A stretch of DNA of 64,000 nucleotides from Lepus europaeus (GCF_033115175.1 NC_084838.1:92299468-92363467), one strand, 5' to 3'; shown: positions 34,311 through 46,296, numbered from the stretch's first letter. Numbers and translations are program-made. The notes: generated by a model not told the origin, from the sequence alone.

Positions 34311-37009
34311 CAGGGTGTTGTATTTTATCAAATGCTTTCTTTCCATCTATTGAGATAATCATATGATTTTTGTTGAGCAGTTTGTTAATATGATATATCA
34401 CGTTGATTGATTTGTGAATATTGAACCATCCTTGCATACCAGGTATAAATTCCACTTGGTCCAGGTGGATGATCTTTCTGATGTGTTGTTGGATTCGGTT
34501 GGCTAGAATTTTGTTGAGGATTTTTGCATGTATGTTCTTCAGGGAAATTGGCCTGTAATTCTCTTTCTTTGTTTCATCTTTTTCAGGTTTAGGAATTAAT
34601 CTGATGCTGGCTTTATAAAAAGAATTTGTGAGGCTGCCTTCCCTTTCAATTGTTTTGAATAACTTTAGAAGAATTGGATTTAGTTCTTTAAATGTCTGGT
34701 AGAATTCTGCAATGAAGCCATCCAGTCCTGGGCTTTACTTTGTGGTGATGGCCTTTATTACTGATTCAGTTTCCATCTTGGTTATGGGTCTGTTTAGGTT
34801 ATCTATATTTTATGGCTCAATTTAGGTAGGTTGTATGTGTCCAGGAATCTCACCATTTCTTTTAGGTTTCCAAGTTTGTTGGCATGCAGCTCTTTGTAGT
34901 AATTTCAGATAATTCTTTTTATTTCTGTGGTTTCTGTTGTTGCATTCTCCTTTCTCATCTCTAATTTTATTGATTTGAGTCTTCTTTCTCCTTTTTTGGT
35001 TAGTGGGGCAAATGGGGCAAATGATGTGTCAGTTCTGCTTATCTTTTCAAAAAACCAGCTCTTCGTTTTGCCGATCTTTTGTATTGTTTTTGTATTTGAT
35101 TTTGTTGATTCCTTCTCTAAATTTAATTATTTCTGTTCTGCTTCTTTTGGGTTTGGTTTGCTTCAGTTTCTGTAGTTTTTTTAGATCTTAGAGATGCATT
35201 GTTAGCTCATTTACTTGGTGCTTTTCTAATTTCTTGATGTAGGCACTAATTGCTATACACTTTCCTCTTAACACTGCTTTTGCTGTATCCCATATGTTTT
35301 GATATGTTGTGTTGTTGTCTTCATTTATTTCCAGAAATCTTTTGATTTCTCTTTCAATTTCTTCTGTGACCCACTGTTCATTCAGGAGCATGTTGTTCAG
35401 TCTTCATCTGTTTGCATATGTTCTAGAGATTCCTGAGTTACTGATTTCTAGCTTCACTCCATTGTGGTCTGAGAAGATCCAAGGTATGATTTTGATTTTT
35501 GAATTTGCTGTGACTTGCTTTATGGCCTAGTATGTGGTCAATCCTAGATAAAGTCCATGCACTGCTGAGAAGAATGTGTATTTTGCAACTGTAGGATGAA
35601 AAGTTCTGTAGATATCTGTTAGGTCCTTTTGGTCTATAGTGTCATTTAAATCTGCTGTTTCCTTGCTGATTTTCTGTCTGGTAGATCTTTCCATTGCTGA
35701 AAGTGGGGTATTGAAGTCCCCATTACTATTGTATTGGATTCTATGTCTCTTTTTGGATCCTTTAACATTTCTTTTAAATAGGCAGGTGCCCTGTAATTAG
35801 GTGCATATACATTTATAATAATTACATCTTCCTGTTGAATTGATCCCTTAATCATTACATAATGCCCTTCTTTGTCTCTTAACAGTTTTTGTGTTAAAGT
35901 CTAGTCTTTTGTCTCCTATTAGGATGGCTACTCCAGCTCATTTTTAGTTTCTGTTAGCGTGGAATATCTTTTTAAATCCTTTAACTTTTAGTTGGCATGT
36001 ATCTTTGTTGGTGAGATGTGTTTCTTATAGGCAGCAAATAGAGGGATTTTGTTTTTCAATCCATTCAGCCATTCTGTGTCTTTTACTGGAGAGTTGAGGC
36101 CATTTACATTCAGGTTGACTACTGATAAGTAACTGTTCCCAGCCCTGGGGATGCTGTGGAGACAAAGGAAAGGAGTGAATGGAGTAGGGGAACCCGAAGT
36201 TAGGAGGGAGGGCTCTTGTTCCCTGTTGTCACTGGGGAAGACAGGAGCATCTCAACAGGTGAGGTCACTTGGACAGGGCAGTGTGGCAGTTTGCAAATGA
36301 CTCTGTGTCAACTTCAGACTCTGTTCCTCTAGTTGAGAAGTCTTCACCAGAGGCTGTCCTCCAAGTTCACCAGTTCTCAATCAGAGATTGGAACACTCAG
36401 CTCTCACTGCCTCTAGAGTCTCCCCAGGGTGTCACTGAAGTCACCTGGGCAGCATCATAGGCCTCTCCCTAGTCCTTGATCAGGACTGATGCATTGGCAG
36501 CCATGTGCTCCTCAGTACTCAGTAGGAGGCTAGCAGACTTGTAAAGCTGACAGGCCAAGTGCCCAGCTGTCCTAGATAAAGCCAGCAGGTTCACAACACT
36601 GCACCCAGACCACACCTCAGGCTTCTTTAACTGACACTTTTCATAGAGAACCCTAGCATAAGAAAACAAAGGTCTGGAAAGAAAGCTCTCCTCAGCCATA
36701 GCCCTGAAATCCTTCAGGATATTGCTGTAATTCATCCCACTCAGTGGGCAGGACTTCTCAGGGCACTGCTAAAACCATGGGGAGCATATACTGGCTACCC
36801 TTGATTGCAGGGACTTGTGGTTCTATGCCACTCCAAAAGCTCTGTTCCCAGGAAACAGGACTGGTAAGTAGATGTTGGGATCCTGAAATCCTGTCCTTGA
36901 AAGTCACTGATGCCTGCTTAGGGTTAGAATGAGCAGGGAATGCTGCCTGCCAAGGGAGGTGTCTAGGACTTTCAACATTGCTAATAGGTCAGATCAGAAT
37001 TGGTTGAGG

Positions 37010-37263
37010 GGCCAGTACTGTGGTGCAGCAGGTTAAAGCCCTGGCCTACAGCACTGGCATCCCATAAGAGTGTGGGTTTGAATCCCAGCTGCTCCACTTC
37101 CAATCCAGCTCTCTGCTATGGCCTGGGAAAGCAGTGGAAGATGATCCAAGTCCTTGGGCCCCTGAACCTGCGTGGGAGACCCAGAAGAAGCTCCTGGCTC
37201 CTGGCTTCGGATCAACTCAGCTCTGGCCGTTGCGGTCATTTGGGGGAGTGAACCAGTGGATGG

Positions 37264-37325
<62 letters not shown>

Positions 37326-37402
37326 CACCCAGGATCTACCTCTCTCTGGATCTACCTCTCTCTGTAACTCAGTCTTTCAAATAAATAAAATAAACCTAAA
37401 AA
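37010..37402 (+). mobile_element. C-SINE with long (CT)n, copy-specific
   Basis: Sense copy with a (TC)n run of about 50 bp (37270-37325). It is flanked by AATTGGTTGAGG (36998-37009) and AATTGGTTGAAGG (37403-37415). The NUTM2-side copy has the empty site at about 63434-63447, so it inserted after the duplication. Confidence 0.93.
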
Positions 37403-37674
37403 AATTGGTTGAAGGAAATGTAGACTCTCTGGGATCCTTCTTCTTTGTGTTCTCAGTGATGGCAAGTGAAGGCCCAGGAAGCAGCAGGCATGAGCCAGGG
37501 AGCGTGGGACAAAGTGTCCTGGAACACATCCCTATCTAGGAACCACACAGAGCCCAGTTAATGACAACAAGGCACAGGGCACATGTGTCTAAGGATCAGG
37601 ATCTGTGTCCTCACGTATAACAATAGCCTTCCTAATTGCTACTCTCCTTCCTTACTTTAATAGAAAACAGGGGT

Positions 37675-38010
37675 GATTTTTGAGGCACAGCCGGTTGAGC
37701 TGTAACTCTGGATGCTACACCCCATATTGCAGCTGGTTTGAGTACCGGCTACAATGTTCTCGTGATCCATCTTCCTGCTAATATGCCTGGGAGGCAGCCT
37801 AAGTACTTAGATTCCTGCCATCCATGATGCAGTCCCTAGTAGTTGATGGTATGCTGGCTTTGATTTCCCCCAGCACTGATTATCTCAAGTAATTGGGGAA
37901 TGAACCCATGGATGGAAGATCTCTCTCTCTCTCTATCTCAAACTCACTCTTTGTTCTGTCTCTTCCTCTCTGTCACTCTGCCAATCAAATAAATAAAATG
38001 TTTTATAAAA
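37675..38010 (+). mobile_element. degenerate C-SINE shared by both NUTM2 copies
   Basis: Diverged sense copy with a GGTTGAGCTGTAACTCTGG head and a CAATCAAATAAATAAAATG tail. The same insertion is present at 63688 onwards, so it predates the duplication. Confidence 0.75.
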
Positions 38011-38019
38011 ATAAAGGAA

Positions 38020-39685
38020 GTCGGAAAAACAGTGATCACTGAAATTTCCTCTAGAAAACCAACCATGCTGCCCAGCTGTGCCTGCTTGTGATGTGAGGAC
38101 GTGAGTATCTGTGCCACCTTCATCTTTATGGCAAAGCCTGGGCAGAGGCTCCTGCTATGAGATGTGAAGAGGATGATGTGAATGGAGGAACTGTGTTTCC
38201 ACCACAGGGAGAACAGTGCAGTCCAAATTTTGGAAGTCAAACCCTATATTTGCTGACATAAACTGACAGCCATGTCTCCAGTGGATCCAGATGTCTCCTG
38301 CACTGAAAGGAATCAGCAGCACTGGGCAGGGAGGAGCTGGGAGGCTCTGGGCCATGGAAGTGGGGGAATCTGCAGCCTCATTTCTGAGGCTATGTCGCTG
38401 CAGAGTGGGTGAGAGTGAAGCACCCCCACCAATCAGCTTCCCAGCTAAGCCCATGTTCTCACAGCTTCCTGATATCTAGGACACCCAGGTCAACACCCTC
38501 TGAACCACTTTAAGGGGATGGCCCATGCAGCTGGAGTAAGGATCAGCTTAGGTCCTCTCTCTGCCTCCACCAGAATCCTATCTGCCCTCTCTTCTCCACA
38601 AACCCAGAGTGAGGTGACCTGTCTCCTCTATTTAGAAAGTTCCAACCCATGTGCTCCCGCCTCTTCTGATCAGTACATTTTCCCCGGAGCATCTTGCTCC
38701 ACCTCTAGGGACCCTTCCTTTAAGCAGCGTCCGTTCAACATGGGCTTCCAGAGCCGCCCCAGATAAGATGTCCTGTGGATCTGCAGGGCTCTGTCTTCCC
38801 TCTACTTCAGGCCAATCAGTTTCCCTAGGGGAAATGTCAAATGTGAGTTCCTGGTGATCAGAGGAGGGACAGGGAGTCTTATTACAGACCCCCACCCCTA
38901 CAGACTTACTTGTTCTGATGCCACCTCTGCAGGTTGGGCACTCGCCACAGCTGGCTGGCAGCCTCCACAATGAGGAAACTCAAGTTCAGGACCCAGACCC
39001 TGAGCTGGAGGCTCAGGGTCCAATGGCAGGAATGGGATGTGGGGCTCAGGCTTCTCTGGTCAGGAAGGGGCAGCAGAAGAGGGGATTTTGTGGACATTCC
39101 ATGAGGGCTCTGGCTAGTGGGCCATAGCCAATCTTAAGTTCTCTTGAAATTGTACAGTGACAACATAGCTTTTTTAGGCAATGTTAAATTGTTTCTCTGA
39201 TTTCTAGCACTAAGACTGTACTTGGCACCACCTTTACTTCCATTCTGTATCAATAAACCTTGCCCAGCCTGCTTCCCACCTGTGGAAGTAGGCTCTCAAC
39301 TAACTTGAATGCTGGCTGTACTTTCTCATCGAATTTCAAACTCATAACATGCTTAGGGAGATAAGGTGGTCAGAGTATCAGCAGATCAGTGATGGACTGC
39401 AGCATGAGCACTCCTCCTGAATGAAGTCTCATTACCCCCAAATACTTCTTGTATCCACAGATAGGTCCTACATCCCCAGATACTGTCCTCTGCTGAAATC
39501 TGCATTCTCCAGAGGAAAATCTGACCTTTGACCCCCTTTGATGGAAAGCCGCAGTGCATCAAAGAATGATATTAAAGCATACAGACTGACCCAGAAATCC
39601 CCACCACCTTTTTTTTTTTTTTGGTGCTGACAGTGTTTGTTGTTAAACGTATAATTTTTTAATGCTTTCATTAATATTGTAACAT
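38020..39685. other. unassigned, possibly more NUTM2-upstream duplicate
   Basis: GC-moderate sequence without recognisable exons. It probably continues the NUTM2 upstream duplication, but the matching region is outside the window. A sequence near 39250 (CAATAAACC) resembles a poly(A) signal but follows no recognisable gene. Confidence 0.3.
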
Positions 39686-39705
39686 GCAAAAATGTTGTAT
39701 ATTTC

Positions 39706-39866
39706 TAAAGAGAATTGAAAATGAATCTTGATGGGAATGGAAGGGGAGAGCGAGTGGGAAAGGGGAGGGTTGTGTGGGGGGGAAGTTGTGTGGGGGGGAA
39801 GCCTTTGTAATCCATAAGCTGTACTTTGGAAATTTATATTCACTAAATAAAAAAAAAAGATGAAAA
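39706..39866 (+). mobile_element. very short L1 3'-end insertion
   Basis: About 160 bp of L1 3' UTR in sense orientation ending in an A-rich tail, flanked by TGTTGTATATTTC at both ends (39693-39705 and 39871-39883). This is a target-site duplication showing a genuine, extremely 5'-truncated retrotransposition. Confidence 0.88.
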
Positions 39867-40149
39867 AAAATGTTGTATATTTCAAAACTTGAATGGAGTA
39901 TGTAGAAACGGGCTTCTTCCCATGAAACAGCCACCATTTTCATTTCCAGAGGAAATTCTTGTATATTATTATGTGTGTATATTATTAACTTAAAGTATAT
40001 ATTCAATTTTTTTTGAAAATGCTTTCAGTTTCAGGTAAACCATTAATTTTACTGGTGCTCAGAATGAAGGTGTCACTCATCTGGTTGCTTTCTCTGTTCT
40101 GTAGGCTAGATACTTAGGACAAGAGGCTCTATCACTCATAAAAATCCCA

Positions 40150-40445
40150 CATATTCTAGGGAAGGCATTGGGTCTAGTGGGTAACATGTCCCTGTTCTGA
40201 ATCGGAGGAACTGGCTGTGATAACTGGCTCTTTTCCCAGCTTTCTGCTAATGTGCACCCTGGAGACAGCAAGTGATGGCTCTGGTAGTTAGGTTCATGCC
40301 ACCTACTGGGGAGACCGGAAATGAATTCCAGGTTCCCAGCTACCAACCCTCAGCTTTGGCTTGGCCTATGCCTGGCCTTTGAGGTGACCTGGGGAGCAAA
40401 CCAGCGGAAAGGAGCTTCAGTCCTCAGGTTTATGTGCAACAGTGT
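40150..40445 (+). mobile_element. degenerate C-SINE
   Basis: Old sense copy with GGGTCTAGTGGGTAAC, CTGCTAATGTGCACCCTGG and GAGGTGACCTGGGGAGC blocks. No clear tail or target-site duplication. Confidence 0.55.
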
Positions 40446-40678
40446 TTTTATTCTGTCTGCAAGGCACTCGGAACAGCTCTACCAAGATGTCCAGTGGACT
40501 AAATGAGAGCAATTGAAGGAAGATCGTGGGACTAGAAATAAAAAACAGCTAGACATGTACCTAAAAAGAAACAAATGACTTTGAGACTCTTCTCAAAGAC
40601 TTAAATTTTCATCACAGGGCAACCTTATATGGGATTCCAGCAATAACTTCATATTGCAGGGTTGATGAGGCCATTGTG

Positions 40679-41035
40679 TGTGTGTTTTTTTTTTTTTTTT
40701 GACAGGCAGAGTGGACAGTGAGAGAGAGAGAGAGACAGAGAGAAAGGTCTTCCTTTTTGCCGTTGGTTCACCCTCCAATGGCCGCCATGGCCGGCGCGCT
40801 GTGACCAGCGCACCGCGCTGATCCGAAGGCAGGAGCCAGGTGCTTCTCCTGGTCTCCCATGGGGTGCAGGGCCCAAGAACTTGGGCCATCCTCCACTGCA
40901 CTCCCGGGCCACAGCACAGAGCTGGCCTGGGAGAGGGGCAGCCGGGACAGAATCCAGCGCCCCGACCGGGACTAGAACCTGGTGTGCCGGCGCTGCAAGG
41001 CGGAGGATTAGCCTAGTGAGCCGCGGCACCAGCTG
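40679..41035 (-). mobile_element. C-SINE, young GC-rich subtype
   Basis: Reverse copy with a T-run at 40685-40700 and a GC-rich head. The flanks repeat GAGGCCATTGT (40667 and 41036). Confidence 0.92.
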
Positions 41036-41289
41036 GAGGCCATTGTTTTCATTCACGCACTTAAATGCTTGTTTGTTGTAAAATTTCTATACTACCTGGT
41101 ACATAGACATTAAGCGGCTCAAATTGTCAAGTTTTACACATGGGAGTAACAAATTATCAACGAAAGCATTTGCGAATTGATAGTTAAAAATCTGTGTATT
41201 AAATTCCCCAAGTACATTAAACGCCTTCGGAATAACTAAGAACGGAGCCAGGAGCCCGAGTCCCTCAGGGTTCCCAGGTCTAACGTTCT

Positions 41290-42210
41290 TGGCCAGACTG
41301 TTCTTCCACGGAACCCAGGCGGCCTGGGAAGGAAGGAGGCAGCGTTTTGGGGAGGCGCGGACAAGCCTCAGAGACCTGCAGTCCGGAGAGGCTGCAAGCG
41401 CTGACCCCAGTGCAGGAGACCCCGCTCTAGGGTGCAGCCCTGGGGTGCGCGTGCCTGGGCGGACGTCTGCCCTCTTCCAAACCATCAGGGGTCGTTTCAG
41501 ACGCGCTAGGTTAACGGAGGGACGGCCACGGCGATCCCAGGAGGACTGGTCCGGTGGGCTGCAGGCCCTCAAACAACTTCCTAGACCACCCTTTATAGCG
41601 CACCCCGCGCATGCGTACGTCCTGGCCCCCGGGGCGGGGGGGGGGCGGCTTCAGCGCGGACGCGTGCTCCTCTAACGGCTCCCAGCGTCCCTTGCGGCGC
41701 TAGGGCCCAGGAGATGCGCAGGCGCGAGGAGAGCGAGGGTTCGCGCTCTTGGCGGCGTTGAGCTTCCCTTACCTACCAGGAGGTGAAGGATACCAGGTCC
41801 CGAGCAGTTACCGCGCGTCCCTGTAGGCCCTGGGGCGCTCGCACCCTCGCTGTGTGCGGCCCGGCGTCCTCGGTGCGCAGCTGTGCGGCGCGAGCGTTTC
41901 CACGGCGGTCACGGGCCCGCGCTGCGCCGGGGCGCTCCCCGTGCTGTGGCGATGCCTGACCGTGACGTGAGGGGGCTTCATCCCGCAGGGGGCCCGCGCT
42001 GTGTCCCGTCGGTGCCGCTAGCACTCTGAGCAAGGCTGCGGCTGGGGACGCTCCCTCGGGACTGAGAAACCTGCGTGCCAGGGTCCTGCCAGCCGAGGTG
42101 GGCAGAAGATGCAGGACTAGGCGAACGTCTGTCCGCGAAGGCACTGTGCGAGAATCTCATGCGTGCGTGCAGTTTGTAGTAAAGGCCGTTGTCCGTCGTG
42201 GGGTTGTAAT
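41290..42210. promoter_or_regulatory. orphan CpG island
   Basis: About 900 bp of very high GC with dense CpG (for example 41600-41720 and 41860-42010), in otherwise AT-rich surroundings. It contains a GC box (GGGGCGGGG at about 41630) and a CGCATGCG-type NRF1-like motif near 41610. A minus-strand donor (GGTAAG) near 41770 could end a first exon. Open frames on both strands are compositional. The gene it serves, if any, cannot be assigned. Confidence 0.65.
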
Positions 42211-42251
42211 TTCCGTGCTGCGCATCTGTTGCACAGCACCCTTTAATGTCC

Positions 42252-44895
42252 ATTGAGGATTTTTGCGTCTATGTTCATCAGGGATATTGGTCTGTAATTC
42301 TCTTTCAATGCTGCATCTTTTTCCGGCTTAGGGATTAAGGTGATGGTGGCTTCATAGAATTTGGGAGGATTCCCTCTTTTTCGATTGTTTTGAATAGTTT
42401 GAGAAGAATTGGAGTTAGTTCTTCTCTAAATGTCTGGTAGAACTCAGCAGTGAATCCATCTGGCCCTGGGCTTTTCTTTGTTGGGAGGGCCTTTATGACT
42501 GTTTCAATTTCTGTCTCAGTTGTGGGTCTGTTTAGGTTCTCTATGTCTTCCTGGCTCAATTTAGGTAGGTTGTATGTGTCCAAGAATCTGTCCATTTCTG
42601 ATAGATTTCCCTGTTTGCTGGCATGCAAGTCCTTGTAGTAATTTCTGATGATGATTTCTTTTTATTTCTGTGGTGTCTGTTGTTACGTTTCCCTTTTCAT
42701 CTCTGATCTTATTGATTTGGGTCTTTTCTTTTTTTAGTTAGTTGGGCCAATGGGGTGTCAATTTTGTTTATTTTTCAAAAAACCAGCTCTTTGGCTGTTT
42801 TTTTTTTTGTAATTTTTTTGGATTCAATCCTGTTGATTTCTTCTCTGATTTTAATTATTTCTCTTCTCCTCCTAGATTTGGGTCTGTTTTGCTGCAGTTT
42901 TTCTAGATCTTTGAGGTGCATTGAAAACTCATTTATTTGGTGCCTTTCCAATTTCTTGATGTAGGCACCTATTGCTATAAACTTTCCTCCTAACACTGCT
43001 TTTGCTGTATCCCATAGGTTTTGGTGTGTTGTGCTGTTATCCTCATTTACTTCCAGAAAGTTTTTGATTTCTCTTTTGATTTCTTCTGTGACCCATTGTT
43101 CATTCAGGAGCATGTTGTTCAGTCTCCATGTGTTTGCATATGCTCTAGGGATTCCCGAGTTGCTAATTTCCAACTTCATTCCCCTGTGGTCTGAGAAGCT
43201 GCATGGTATGATTCTAATTCTTTTGAATTTGCTGAGACTTGCTTTATGGTCTAGTATGTGGTCAACCCTCGAGTAGGTTCCATGTACTGCTGAGAAGAAT
43301 GTAAATTCTTTAAATGTAGGATGAAAAGTTCTGTAGATATCTGTTAGATCCATTTGGGCTATAGTGTCATTTAAATCTACTGTCTCCTTGTTGATCTTCT
43401 GTCCGGTTGACCTTTCTATCTCTGAGAGTGGAGTATTGAAGTCCCCCAGTACTATTGTATTGGAGTCTAAGTCTCCCTTTAAGTCCCTTAACATATCTTT
43501 TAAATAAACCTGTGCCCTGTAATTAGGTGCATATTCATTGATAATTGTTACATCTTCCTGTTGAATGGATCCCTTAATCATTATATAGTGCCCCACTTTG
43601 TCTCTCTTAACAGTTTTTGTGTTAAAGTTTATTTTGTCTGATATTAAGATGACTACACCTGCTTTTTTTTTGGTTTCTGTTGGCATGGGATATCTTTTTC
43701 CAACATTTCACTTGCAGTCTGCATGCATCTTTTTTGGAAAAATGTTTTCCTTGTAGGCAGCAAATAGATGGGTTTTGTTCCTTAACCCAATCAGCAAGTC
43801 TGTGTCTTTTAACTGGAGAGTTGAGGCCATTAACATTCAATGTGACTATTGATAAGTAGTAACTTTGCCCTGCCATTTTCCCTAAGATATTTTCTAGTAT
43901 ATGCTTTGAGCTTCCTGTGATCTTTTGCTGTGAGGTTTCCTTTTGCAGTTCTGGATGAGTGGCGACAAATTCTTTCAATTTCTGTTTGCTATGAAAGGTC
44001 TTTATTTCACTTTCATTCACAAATGAGAGCTTTGCAGGATATAATATTCTGGGCTGGCAGTTTTCCTCTCTTAGAACCTGGGCTATGTCTCGCCATTCCC
44101 TTCTAGCTTGTAGGGTTTCTGATGAGAAGTCAGCTGTGAGTCTAATTGGGGATCCTCTGAGAGTGGTCTGACGTTTCTCTCTTGTACATTTTAGGATCTT
44201 TTCTTTATGTTTCACTGTGGTGAGTTTAATTACAGCGTGTTGTGGTGAGGATCTCTTTTGGTCATGTTTATTAGGGGTTCTATGAGCTTCGTGTACTAGG
44301 ATGTCTCTGTCCTTCTCCAAACCAGGAAATTTTCTGCTAGTATCTCACTAAAAAGGCCTTCTAATCCTTTCTCTCTCTCCATGCCTTCAGGAACTCCTAG
44401 AACCTGAATGTTGGGTTTTTTAATAGTATCCTGTAGATTCCCAACAATATTTTTTAGATTTCTAATGTCCTCTTCTTTTCTTTGGTTTGATTGTGTGCTT
44501 TCCTGTTCTCTGTCTTCTAAGTCCGATATTCACTCTTCTGCTTCAGCCATTCTGTTTTTAAGGCTCTCTAATGTGTTTGTCATTTGATCTATTGAATTCT
44601 TTTTTCACTATGATTTCTCTTCACTATCACAGTTTCATGTTCTACTAGTTGTTTCATTTCATTTTGATTCCTCCTTAATATTTCATTTTTGTGAGAGAGA
44701 TTTTCTATCCTGTCCAGTAAGGATTTCTGTCGTTCAAGAATTTGTTTTTGAGAACTTCTTAATGTTCTTATCAATTTTTTGAGCTCTGCTTCTTGCATTT
44801 CTTCTATCTCATCATCTTCCTAATCTTGAATTGAGGTGTCTTGTTCATTTGGGGACATCATAGTGTCTTCCTTGTTCTTGTTAGTAACCATTTTT
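42252..44895 (-). mobile_element. L1 fragment with ORF1 and 5' half of ORF2
   Basis: A minus-strand L1 whose 3' boundary is inside the reverse-transcriptase region (about 42252), not a poly(A) tail. It contains a frame-broken ORF1 (44800-43920). It also carries a long ORF2 N-terminal segment at 43686-42775 with endonuclease motifs ([20 protein letters not shown]), continuing to 42335 with reverse-transcriptase motifs ([15 protein letters not shown]). The missing 3' half implies a later rearrangement next to the CpG island. Confidence 0.85.
42335..44800 (-). pseudogene. L1 ORF1 and ORF2 N-terminal remnant
   Basis: The 303-residue frame at 43686-42775 is the longest relic in the window and covers most of the endonuclease domain. 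It is preceded by 44320-43622, where ORF1 C-terminus and ORF2 start are fused by a frameshift (it contains LNVNGLNSPVKRHRLADW). It has no ORF2 C-terminal half and so is inactive. Confidence 0.85.
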
Positions 44896-44899
44896 TTTC

Positions 44900-45400
44900 A
44901 AGACTTGGTTTGGACAAAATAGAGGATATTTGAGCACTTGTAAATATTAATCCTGTCCCTAATCCATTGAGTTTTTATTTTATGGCTATTGTGAAACATA
45001 TTGTTAGTAGAGTCTTCAGTGCTGTTATGAAGACACTACTCTATGACTTCATGATTTTATTTCAAATGAGCCAGAAACAACTTGACAGATTCAAAATTGA
45101 TAAAAATCTGAAGCCAAGCTGATGATGTACATCTGAAAACCTGATCGCATCCTTATCTTCTCTGTGGATATCCTATTGTTCTAGGTTGATCGAGAAACAA
45201 CAAGAAGGATCTAATAGGAATATTTCCACTTTCATCATCAGTTGTCTAGAAGATAACCATTGTAAACTCAAAATACTCATGTGATTCCATTTGTAAGAAA
45301 TGTCCGCAGTTAACAAATTTATAGACGGATGTAGATAGTATTTTCCAAAGATTGAGGTGCTTGAACGAATTGGAAGGTGACTTACAAAAGACCTAGAGTT
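44900..45400. other. unassigned AT-rich
   Basis: No gene or nameable repeat was seen. Confidence 0.3.
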
Positions 45401-45404
45401 TATT

Positions 45405-45741
45405 TTTTTTAAAGATTTTATTTGTTTACTTGAAAGTCAGAGGTACAGAGAGGCAGAGGCAGAGGGAGAGAGAGCGAGAGAAAGTGTTCTATCCACTGGT
45501 TCATTCTCCAGATGGCTGCAATGGCCACAGATGCACCAGTCTGAAGCCAGGAGCCAGGCGTTCCCTCCGGGTCTCCCATGTGGGTCCAGGGGTCCAGGGA
45601 CTTGGGCCATCTTCTACTGTTTTCCCAGGCCATGGCAGAGAGCTGGATCGGAAGATGAGCAGCTGGGACACGAACAAGTGCCTATATGAGATACTGGCAC
45701 TGCAGGCGGTGGCTTTACCTGCTGTGCTGCAGCGCCAGCCC
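45405..45741 (-). mobile_element. C-SINE
   Basis: Reverse copy with TTAAAGATTTTATTTGTTTAC at the left and a head ending GCTGCAGCGCCAGCCCC. TAGAGTTT flanks both ends (45394 and 45744). Confidence 0.88.
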
Positions 45742-46232
45742 CGTAGAGTTTCTTGTGGGGTGAGGAAAATGTTCTAAAATTATTATATTGATTAGCACCA
45801 CGCTCTAACCAACTGAACTAACCTAAAATTATTATATTGATTATACAATTCCATAAATGAACTAAAAAGTATTGAATTATTTATTTTCAATGGATGAATT
45901 ACATGGTAGATGAATTAGGCTTTGATAAAGCTAAACATTTCAGTCTCTCTTAATGAGCAGCAAGGAAAAGAAAAATCACTAAAGGCACTATGAAAGAAAC
46001 AGGCTACAAAGAAGAAAAGGAGTGCAGGGCAACAGTGAACCCTGTGGTGCTGGTTTAGAAACAAGGGCCTTTGTATGAAGACAGTTTTATTTTAATGTAC
46101 GTGAAGATGGATATTCATGGCAATATATTTGTATTTTTAATAATGCTTGAGACTCAAAAGTTTCTTTTTTCCCCAGTGCACTCAGTTAGTGTGGCTTGTA
46201 GAATGCCCAGATTTTGCCAGTGATTGGGAGCC

Positions 46233-46238
<6 letters not shown>

Positions 46239-46296
<58 letters not shown>

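Larger units (their letters stand above)
31613..36050 (-). pseudogene. L1 ORF2 remnant (endonuclease and reverse transcriptase)
   Basis: Broken minus-strand frames run in the expected order. The endonuclease part is at 35855-35646 ([12 protein letters not shown]). The reverse-transcriptase part follows at 33944-33432, with the catalytic-type motif FADDMILYI. The C-terminal zinc-region end is at 31936-31613 (DSTEDWIQK-like, MEFYTEVKKKEI). Frameshifts, stops and two SINE insertions inactivate it. Confidence 0.85.
30110..36131 (-). mobile_element. 5'-truncated rabbit L1 carrying three C-SINEs
   Basis: One minus-strand L1. Its 3' UTR lies at about 30110-31600 and is homologous to the 3' UTR of the element at 931-2300. 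ORF2 follows in reverse from about 31610 to 36120. The element stops near 36131, close to where ORF2 begins, and directly abuts NUTM2-related sequence. Removing the three SINEs leaves about 5 kb of L1. Confidence 0.85.
36132..38020 (-). pseudogene. duplicated 5' fragment of a NUTM2-type gene
   Basis: Colinear with 62690-64000 on the same strand. It starts with about 20 bp of NUTM2 exon 2 and its acceptor (36132-36165), then runs through upstream intron. Shared blocks include CATATACTGGCTACCC-type sequence near 36786 (63216 in the other copy) and CACATGTGTCTAAGGATCAG near 37580 (63607). An old degenerate SINE is also shared. No coding exon beyond the exon 2 edge remains, because the L1 at 30.1-36.1 kb takes the place of the rest. 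The right limit of the duplication cannot be seen, since the other copy leaves the window. Confidence 0.8.

Noticed and set aside
36469-36735. minus-strand ATG frame (MAANASVL-like) as a NUTM2 first exon in the duplicate
   Set aside because: The superficial similarity to the NUTM2 start is not preserved at the orthologous place near 62870, and there is no suitable donor.
41289-41675. open frames on both strands in the CpG island
   Set aside because: High GC suppresses stop codons. None shows a known domain, and a non-coding first exon is at least as likely.
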